Positions 56,161-64,000 of a DNA stretch of 64,000 nt are shown here, in pieces. The notes beneath the pieces were generated by a model that saw only the letters and a list, made by a program, of their open reading frames with translations, was not told the origin of the DNA and searched no databases. Source of the stretch: Oopsacas minuta (lineage: Eukaryota; Porifera; Hexactinellida; Lyssacinosida; Leucopsacidae); contig JAKMXF010000321.1 of the NCBI GenBank assembly GCA_024704765.1, positions 1,137,006-1,201,005 on the forward strand. The letters run 5' to 3'. The position numbers were made by a program, and so were the translations under genes. How positions within the stretch are numbered: position 1 is the first letter of the stretch; each line of letters begins with the position of its first letter.

Positions 56161-58890
56161 TACAAGTGTGTCAGTGGAATATTCGATGGGATTGGTGGAT
56201 TCCAGATAAAATAGGTCTTTACATATATATATTATGAAAGGAGATTATAATGATAAACTCCACTAGCTTATCAAATACAAATTTACGTTTATTCTACTCA
56301 ATCACATTAAGTAGGCTATGATAAAACCCATTGTATAGTAATATATACATACATATTTACATTTGAGATTCTTGACATTATCTTTCCTTATTTTACTTTT
56401 TAGCAAAAACCAATTCTAATCTATTGATCATTGCTAAAGGGATGAATGTTGGGTAATAATTTAGGGGTAAAAGGACGGACAAAGAAAGTTCGAGCTAAGA
56501 TAAAGAAGTGTCTGGTACGAATGAATCGGAAGATCAAGAGTTAGTTGGGCAGATAGCTGTCCGAAGCTTTATTGTTCCAAACCCCAAGCTGAGAAAAAAA
56601 AGGCTTATAAGACTCGTCTCAGCTACAATAAAATCTGTGAGGAAAATTATCCTTGGGTGTACTGGGAAAACGTTGAAGAAGGAATGTTTTGTAGATTTTG
56701 TCAACGACGAGGAAATGCTCCATCAACAGCGAAAGTGGATGGACCACCAGGGAATTAATGATAGGAATCACGCTACTGAATTACTAAGGCTTCATAGAGA
56801 TGCTACTTTGTATGATTTCTAGTCCAAACAGCCACAAACCAAGACACCTCAAATAAATCATTAGAAGTGATACCAATCATTATTTATTAAATAAGGAAAT
56901 GACCAAATGACACTCAATAGCAGACTTATTATATTTATTAATATAAAATAATGCGTAAATAGAAGGATCCACATCTAATATTCTTTATATTGAGGACCAT
57001 TAAGCCTTGAGCGAGCCCGCAACATTTGACTCACAGTTACTGTTCCTTATGAATATTTATCCCATAGAGTGAAAATTGCAGCTTGCATTCTCGTGTAAGT
57101 GATCTTTGGTATCTTTTCAATTTATTTTGAGATACTAGATGTAGTTGTAGTGTGATTACCTGAGACTCTTTATGTAATACAACTTTGCTCTTCGAGCTCT
57201 AGCATTAATTCTTAAATGCCATCCTTCGCATTTGTTATTGGTGCGTACAGTTTGATTAAATACGGACCAATCTTAAGGTGTGCACTGTCCATCCATCCAT
57301 GTATTATCTATATTAGTTGTGAGTTGATGTTCAATATCATTACTGACTCCACCTTCTAAAATTCTGAGAGCCGGTTCTATATGCTCGTATAGCGAAATCA
57401 TGAGTTGAATTGTTACTCAAATATAGTGGCTGCAAACCCAAGAGTTGGATATTCCTCCATACTTGCCTGTGTCCAGTGAGAGGAACAACCTTGAAGTTCC
57501 ACTTCAGTCCTGGATAGACTATTGGGAAGACTTCCATAAATAAGATTCAAAATCCATCACAGCACTTTAAACAGCTGGTGTGCACCAAAGACATTCTAAT
57601 ACCTTCTTGAGTACAGGGTGGTACTAGTAAAGCTTCTAAGATCAACATACATACTTATGGGCCAAAAATCGAATTCCGCATAGAACAACCTTTAGTCAAC
57701 TTATAGGCTACAAGTAGCAAACGATAATGAAGTTCTTCAGAAGCATCATATTGATGGGCCTCAAAATGCACTGTACACTTCGTAATTTTCAGCAGTAATA
57801 CTTTTGGAAGCTATAGATGAATGGATAAATTATATGCTTTTGGACAGTTTAAAATCAAGCCCATACTTTTAAATTATAGTAGATGAGTGTGAGGATATTA
57901 ATATAAATGAAGAACTCACGATATAATTTAGGTGAATAGTGGATGGAGAGCCAGAGGAGCATTTTGTTAACATCCTTCACATAACTATTCAGGATGCATC
58001 CACCATCACTGATGCGATTTGTCCTTTTATGGAATCGAATAATCTAGCGTATAACAACTGATTGGAGAAGGTTATGATGGTGCTGCTACATTTTCTGGTC
58101 ACAGAAGTGGAGTTCGAATGAGAATACCTACTCATGCTCCTCATGCCATTTATCTACACTGTTCTTGCCATAAGCTCCAACTAGCGAGTGTACAAGCTGC
58201 AAAGAATTCCCTGAAATAAAAAGGTTTTTCGTAATGATGGGAAATTTGTGGAAGTTTTTCTTTTACTCTCCCAAAAGGGCCGAAGCCCTTAAGGAAGTAC
58301 AACCTGCACTTAGGTTACCTGAGTTGAAAATAGTTAAACCAACTGATGCAAGGTGGCTTTCACACAAAAGGTGTATAAGAGCTATCTAGAAAGAACTTCC
58401 TGCTGTTATTATTACACTTCAACAGATATCAGAGACTTCCGGTGATGTTGAAGCATATGGCATCAGTGTACTCTTAGCTAGCCAGATTGGAGTATCTAGT
58501 GTTATACTTCTTTCGAAAGTGCTTGACATTCCTGTGAAATTGAGTATAGCCATGCAAATGAAGATTGCAGATTTTATCAAGTTACCCTATCTCTGCTTGA
58601 AACTGAACATAAGATTAGCATCATTTCGTGTTATGGATCCTCAAGAAGTAGATCGTCTACAAGCTAGAGCTAAAACTGTGTTTGAGTAACGATCTCTTAT
58701 TGCAATTCATATATTGAGAACTTCTGACGAATATTAAGTTACGATTTACTGATAAATCGGTTAATGATATAGTTGCCATATCAGTATTCTGTCCAGTCCT
58801 AATCCTTGAAGACGAATCTCTAACCACGTATGGAGATGATAGCATAGCTTTTCTCGCACATTTCCTTAGAAATGAAGCAGCAGTATAATA

Positions 58891-60233
58891 CAGGGTGTCT
58901 CAAAAGTTTTTTCACCTTATTCATCAAGCCAGTAAATTGTATTTATTGTAAAGAATCATTAGACTATTTGCCAATGTATTCACCGTTAAGTTCAATACAA
59001 GAATTAATGCGGTTTGGCATTCCATCGATTAAATTCTGGAGAATCGATGGGCTAATACCACTCCAGATATTTTCCAAGATTTTCGCCAGTTGTTTAGATT
59101 AGTAGCGGGCTTCCTCTTGTCCAGCTCTGCCTGCATAATGGCCCACAGATTTTCTATAGGATTCAAATCTGGCGAGTTATTAGGCCATATATCTTTCGCC
59201 CAGAATCCTGGTAAATGATCAGAAAGCCACTTCTGTGTCTTTATAGCAGAATGAGCAGGGGCTCCATCCTGCATAAAAAAAGTGTCGGATATCTTTCGAT
59301 ACAATTTCCTCTGAGTCAGGGGCCCTCTCATCTTCTTACGTTTATAGGTAGGGAGACAGCACTTAGCCAGTATTTCATTGATATAATAGTCCGCATTCAC
59401 AGAATGTCTTGGGGAGATTAGATGGAGTTCTGATAGTCCACGATGACTCATCATTCCCCAGACCATTAATCTTGGAGGATTTTTGACCGTTTCGACTGGA
59501 GTGATATTACGCGAACTGACGTCCCAAACCCGATCATTCTGTGAATTTGTAGGGTGAAAAAGCTCAAAGGGACTTTCATCACTGAAGAAAACTCGCTCCC
59601 AATCAAGTGAAGTCCAAGATTTATGCTCAAGACAGAACTTGACCCTTTTAGACTTCTGTACTTCCGTCAATTTAGGGTTTGATGGCCGTTTATACGCTTT
59701 AGCCCCAATAGAATTGTGTAAATAACGGTGAACAGTATCTTTACTAATAGCAACATATTTACTTGAAATATATTTCGCCAATTTCCGAGTTGAATGCCAT
59801 CGTTTGCCTATGGATTTTCGAATTATTATTTTTGGGACTCGGGAAAGTTTCGGCGGACGTCCAGAACGAGGCTTGTCATTGAGCATTTCTCCAGCTTTTT
59901 GCTTTTTGTTCCAATTCTTTACGGTTCGAATTGTGACTCCAAGTGTGTCAGCAACTGTTCTTTGACTGGAACCAGCTAGTAGCATACCTATCGCTCTCTC
60001 GCGGATGGATAATCTCGTCATTTTGACATCCATAATATTGAAATTTGATAATTATACAAAGTATCGCAAAATGAATCACAAAATTAAATATTTGATACTA
60101 CTCATGGTTGAGAACATTAATCAACTATAAATTGACAATGCTAAAATAAATGGGTAGGTAGTAAATGAGGTAGACTGATTTCTGTTCAAATATATTGAAA
60201 TACTAATGGTGAAAAAACTTTTGAGACACCCTG
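58891..60233 (-). mobile_element. DD37E Tc1-type element
   Basis: The element is 1343 bp with termini CAGGGTGTCTCAAAAGTTTT and its inverse (no mismatch in the first 25 bases), flanked by TA at 58889-58890 and 60234-60235. It lies inside the hAT relic, so it is younger than that element's decay. Confidence 0.9.
58964..60033 (-). pseudogene. DD37E Tc1-type transposase, one frameshift near the C-terminus
   Basis: From the ATG at 60033: paired-like DNA binding (ERAIGMLLAGSSQRTVADTL, ...IRTVKNWNKK), GRPPK hook, second helix-turn-helix (KYVAISKDTVHRYLH), and catalytic motifs FSDESPFELF, FMQDGAPAHSA and SPDLNPIENLW. I count 37 residues between the second Asp and the Glu, so it belongs with DD37E elements, not classic DD34E Tc1. 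A one-base shift near 59090 cuts the open frame at 59029; the next frame continues with family-like ILENIWSGISPSILQNLIDG to TAG at 58964-58966. Expected length about 356 residues. Otherwise intact. Confidence 0.85.
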
Positions 60234-60665
60234 TATGGTGAGGTCACACACACCTCGCCACAGCCTTTGCTTGATAGAATTGCCCTGATAAGTGAGTGGA
60301 AATTTTTTAAGAGAGTGATGCTTCAGGAGAAGAAGGAACTTATGAAAAATCATTCACCAGTACAAGAATTTCCAAGAATTATTACAAACAATTGAAAAAA
60401 TCTAATGTACACTCCGGTATTTTTTCGGGGGTATTCAATCTAATTAACATCTTATTAACTCTTCCGGTTGGTACTGCTACAGCTGAAAGATCTTTTAGTC
60501 AAAGAATTGATCAAAAGTAGATTACGCAACCGTATTTCGGATTCGAGTTTGCCCGATTAATGAGGATTGCAATTGAAGGACCAAACTTGGTTGATGTTGA
60601 TTTCGATGCTATTTTAGATATCTTTCGGAAACAGAACCGGTATATTATATTAAACATTTACAACA

Positions 60666-61585
60666 TTTATACTGTACTACCAATTTATACTAACTCATTA
60701 CTAATTAAGAAACTCTATTTCATATAGAGAGGGAAGTGTTTTGGTTAATAATGGAAATTTAGGGGGAAGAAATCCTTGTTTCCCAGGCCCCCTGTATGAA
60801 ACCCTGCATTTGGTCAAAATCATGACGTCAGGACATTTGGTACACGAAGGTCCTTTGATTCAAATTTTAAATTTCTATTAATAATTTCTAATGGCTGAAC
60901 AGTTTGTAATGTGATTTTATGAAATCAAAAAGGTTACACATTACGTCATAATTTCACCATGTGTGATTTTTCTCCAAGACTCGAACTTGCCCGAGCGAGT
61001 CAAAAATTAATCCATAGCCAACAATCAGCCCTGGGGGCCTTTTCTTTAATCAATTCTGGACATGCAAACATATAGTCCAACTTCTATAAGTGGAGCAATT
61101 TCACCTATACTGCCGATGTGTTACGTTCCTAACGAAAAGGAACACTGAAATTTTCCACTTCGTTTAATCATCCGTGAGCTTGAAAACACTGCTAAATTTC
61201 GGCTGTCGTCAACATGTCATTAACATGAAAATAATGCGGTTATCAGCTTCCCTTGGATTGAAATAAGTGTTCAACATTCTACAAAACTTCCGTTTTGGAT
61301 CATCAAACACATGTTCATATTAATGAATGGTGCCTCCCAAGTAAATTTTTTGAGGATTTTTAACTTTGAGAAATAATTTGTTTCTTGTGATGGCAAGAAA
61401 GAATCCATGGATCTTGGAAGTTTCTCATTTCCGGACTCAGCAATCATTTCTAGCTGTCCAATTGTCCAAACATTCAGAATTCTTCATACTTAGTTCAAGG
61501 TACTGATCGAAAGTAACGTCGATTCTGGTTGCATTTGCTATCATCGCCATCTTCCTTATATTAACCATAAATATAAAGCAAATTG
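60666..61585. other. Repeats; no gene
   Basis: 60790-61085 is an inverse family-B copy (CAAGACTCGAACTTGCCCGA, CAATTCTGGACATGCAAACA). 61110-61200 is family D (GTTCCTAACGAAAAGGAACA). 61200-61585 is unassigned. Confidence 0.5.
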
Positions 61586-61589
61586 GCTA

Positions 61590-62515
61590 CAATAACTGGA
61601 AGGCAGCTATGGAAAGGATGGGGAGTTGAAAGACCACGAGAACGGTAACCTTCACGTTTCTGCTATGGCGAAGTGGGAGGGATGGAAGAAAGCGCAGCAG
61701 GATGGGAACACCAGACAGAAACTGGATCTCATTAATAGACAGGATTTTACGTCCAGCCGCCACTATCTGCAGTCGGTGTCCTAGGCGATCTTGTTGTGTG
61801 CAGTACAAAACAGCGTGCTTCGTGGTCATCGTGAGGGGGGTGTTGTGGCCGAAGAATATAATTTTTCAAGTATCTGGTATAACTGCTGTCCTCAGAACCT
61901 TGAGAACTTCCTAGAGATCCTGCACGTCATCTCCGCGTACGATCCGGTAGTCGAAAACCTCTCGCCTAAACATTCCTACTCATATTCAGCGTCATCGGCG
62001 CAGGTGCCGTGAAGAGGTTGATAACAGAGTAGGGACAAATAAGGAGAGACTAATAGACCATTGGTTTCAAAACTTTTAACTGAACTTAACCAGTGGTTCT
62101 CTGATGCGTCTAACAAAATCCTCACGTCAATGGCCAGCCTCTTCCCATCCAGCGAGAAGTTCTTGGATAGATGTGCTTGGTGGCCTTCTCTGATTTCTAT
62201 GGTGTCAGGAATACCATCGGACCCGAGATTGAGGTCCTCAAGACCCAGCTTCAGGAGCAATGCGAAGTTATGGTACAGGAAAATGATTCCCCGTTGGGTT
62301 TACTAGATATGTTACAGTTCTTGAGACCATATTGCGAAGCTTATCGTCGTAACTCTGCATGCCACATCTGCTACAAACAAGCGGTCCTTCAGTTGCCTCA
62401 AGTTTATCAAAACGTATATCCGTTTCACTATGGTGGGTGGAATCTTGGCGACCTAGGGTGTCTTTACTTGAACAGGGAGATGGCTGTTAGACTCAACATG
62501 GCCTAATAGATCGAC
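61590..62515 (+). pseudogene. Second hAT (DUF4371-type) transposase relic
   Basis: Plus-strand pieces in changing frames: DLINRQDFTSSRHYLQSV; VQNSVLRGHREGGVVAEEYN; NFLEILHVISAYDP (61740-61950); KLLTELNQWFSDASNKILTS with FPSSEKFLD (62060-62170); AFSDFYGVRNTIGPEIEVLK; LRPYCEAY; and TLHATSATNKRSFSCLKFIK with TYIRFTM (62350-62440). These follow the order of the DUF4371 and dimerisation regions of hAT proteins. The catalytic middle part is missing between 62000 and 62060. Confidence 0.7.
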
Positions 62516-62676
62516 CCGTAAGGCCAAAGGTCGAAGGATTGAATTATAATGTGTGATTAGATAATAGACACTACATATAAAAGAAGTTAAAAAAAATGTG
62601 TTGAAAAGATTGTCGAAATAACAGAGTCGTAATAATATTGGGTTTTTCAGAAATATAAACGTACAAGTATATATAT

Positions 62677-62787
62677 TATGGGCAGTATGAGAAATTGGGC
62701 AATATGCAAAATGCTACTTTCTTAGTCAATATACATATTGCCTGGGTATTATGCATAATGCCCAATTTCTCACACTGCCGATAACAT
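62677..62787. mobile_element. Short foldback element, about 110 bp
   Basis: GGGCAGTATGAGAAATTGGG and, inverted at the right, CGGCAGTGTGAGAAATTGGG continue into CA.TATGCA, so about 35 bases at each end pair around a 35-40 base centre. It is a miniature element without coding sequence. Confidence 0.75.
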
Positions 62788-63541
62788 ATACACTAATGCT
62801 ATCAAAGGGCTATGTTTATACTTCTGGATATCAAAATTGGGTTGAATTATAAATCATTCCACAATCAGTTAATCGCCAGGAAATAATTAATTTTAACCGC
62901 ATACTAAAATCGGTTAACACAACCCCATCCCCGCAATACTGTTGAATTTTTAGAGAATTGCTCTGATTTCACCTACTTATTTGAAATTTGTGTTATGTCG
63001 CCAACTCACAAACAGTTATACTTATTATCAAGTAATAAATTTGCTATTCTGTAGGATAGCAAGCATTAGTCATAAGAATTTATCCCCACAGCAACAGGAA
63101 ACAAGTTAAGAGGTCCTGAACAACACACAGGGGTATCAAAGGGCTAGTTCATTATCACCTGCCACGCATTTTCAGAAAGAACAGAGCTACTGTCGAAATA
63201 GTAACAAGATGTACACAATCTCCATTAATGCAATATAATTAACTAATTCGATAAAATACGTATCTATTCAAACATGCAACAACTAGCTATCACGTCCAAA
63301 GACCCAATCAAACAACGAGAGGGTAGCCAAGTACGCGGACTATATCAGAAAATCCTAACCTTGCAGTATTGTTATTTACTAGTGATTTTCTGTCAATCAG
63401 AAACATAAATAGAAGATGAGAAACCACACATTCGTTAATTTATAGCAAATGTCAATTGATGAAAAGAGTAAGCAAATTGACTCTAATTTCGATAGTAGGC
63501 GAAATGTGAATTTTCGAATTCACCCTAGTCAGCCCCAATTC
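62788..63541. other. Nothing recognised
   Basis: AT-rich sequence downstream of the hydrolase gene; no repeat or coding signal identified. Confidence 0.4.
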
Positions 63542-64000
63542 CTAAAATACCATTATCGCTAAACAACAATACAACCCTACTTTCAATAAAAAATAAATCA
63601 ATAAATACAACCAAAACTCTATTGTTACATAAATTCCCACTTTCCTGTAATAAATAATAGCAATAATTCTCATCAAACACAAACAAGATAATTGTCCAGA
63701 ATTATACACATCTAAGAAATTCTTAATCATTGTGTTGACTTCTTTGGGCATGTCTTGCTGCACGAAATGACTGCACTGGAGATATTCAAATTTATAGTAT
63801 TCTGGTACAGTGGTACACTCATCTGCTAATTCTGGGGTCAATACATCATCGAATGCAGACCATAGAACTAGAGTTTTGTTTGTAATCTTAGCTCTGTTAA
63901 CAATGTAATTATCCAATTTATTGAATAGATAATTATTAAAAATGGGAGTTAACGCGTTCGCCTGCTTGAATATAGTTAAATGAGCACCCATATCTTCTTT
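63542..64000 (-). CDS. Epoxide-hydrolase-like alpha/beta hydrolase, 3' part
   Basis: The frame is open from the right edge (KEDMGAHLTIFKQANALTPI), so the gene starts outside the window. NALTPIFNNY corresponds to the cap-end motif GALT.PINYYR of EPHX/ABHD-type hydrolases. NKTLVLWSAFDDVLTPELAD holds the acid residue region and EYLQCSHFVQQDMPKEVNTM the catalytic His (CSHFVQQD). The nucleophile elbow lies off the window. Relatives end shortly after the segment IKNFL; here 50 further mostly hydrophobic residues follow to the stop at 63542, so either an intron starts near 63695 (GAT|GTGTAT) or the protein has a C-terminal membrane tail. Likely an epoxide or lipid-type ester hydrolase at the ER; substrate unknown. 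Confidence 0.7.
   Translation of the reverse strand, partial: KEDMGAHLTIFKQANALTPIFNNYLFNKLDNYIVNRAKITNKTLVLWSAFDDVLTPELADECTTVPEYYKFEYLQCSHFVQQDMPKEVNTMIKNFLDVYNSGQLSCLCLMRIIAIIYYRKVGIYVTIEFWLYLLIYFLLKVGLYCCLAIMVF

Larger units (their letters stand above)
56470..60665 (+). pseudogene. hAT transposase relic split by a Tc1-type element
   Basis: Parts in order: a TTF-type zinc finger (about 56590-56815: EENYPWVYWENVEEGMFCRF, CQRRGNAPSTAK, INDRNHATELLRLHRDA); EAIDEWINYMLLDSL and VDECEDINI (57810-57910); EGYDGAATFSGHRSGVRMRI, HCSCHKLQLASVQAAKNSL and KPTDARWLSHKRCIRAI (58070-58390); and after the Tc1 insertion LINILLTLPVGTATAERSFS and LRNRISDSS with LMRIAIEGPNLVDVDFD (60440-60640). This is the full order of a DUF4371/TTF-type hAT protein, with many stops and shifts. 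56830-57640 has no matching part and is likely a separate insertion. Confidence 0.75.

Noticed and set aside
61587-61829. Minus-strand open frame as a gene
   Set aside because: The plus strand carries DUF4371-like hAT pieces over the same bases.

Overview
The window is a stretch of AT-rich (about two thirds A+T by eye), gene-poor, repeat-loaded animal nuclear DNA. Coding exons have GT...AG borders, the recognisable host genes are metazoan families, and more than half of the sequence looks like old DNA transposons and small nonautonomous elements. A TRP-type channel with an ankyrin array, a WSCD-like sulfotransferase, an NHL-type propeller, a Maf-like bZIP and a RING/TRAF-finger pseudogene together suggest an early-branching invertebrate. 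I favour a sponge, with a cnidarian as the alternative. This is inference; nothing here fixes the species.

Layout. 1-1023: a decayed transposon-type ORF entering from the left edge. 3433-4371 (minus): NHL-like propeller. 8513-16691 (plus): three-exon sulfotransferase whose second intron holds a DD37D mariner (13027-14323) and a DD34 mariner (14483-15792). 16870-23780: fragments of hAT, LINE and foldback elements. 23787-41687 (plus): seven-exon TRP-type channel gene. Its exons join in phase into a 1199-residue reading frame (3600 nt with the stop), and its introns hold several foldback elements, including a 493-bp inverted repeat inside a nonautonomous hAT. 44645-44938 (minus): compact Maf-like bZIP gene. 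45670-54600: repeats and an hAT relic. 54598-56150: broken RING/TRAF-finger/coiled-coil gene. 56470-60665: decayed hAT gene split by a DD37E Tc1-type element (58891-60233). 61590-62510: another hAT relic. 63542-64000 (minus): 3' part of an epoxide-hydrolase-like gene leaving the right edge.

The host genes show no operon-like or pathway link to one another. The unifying theme is transposable-element ecology. Several families (called A-F here) recur in both orientations, many are strong foldback hairpins, and much of this lies inside introns, where host pre-mRNA would carry the hairpins. The clearest unusual items are the near-perfect palindrome at 36241-37295, the mirrored foldback pair at 18075-18847 and 25709-26486, and the Maf-like bZIP with an atypical basic region.
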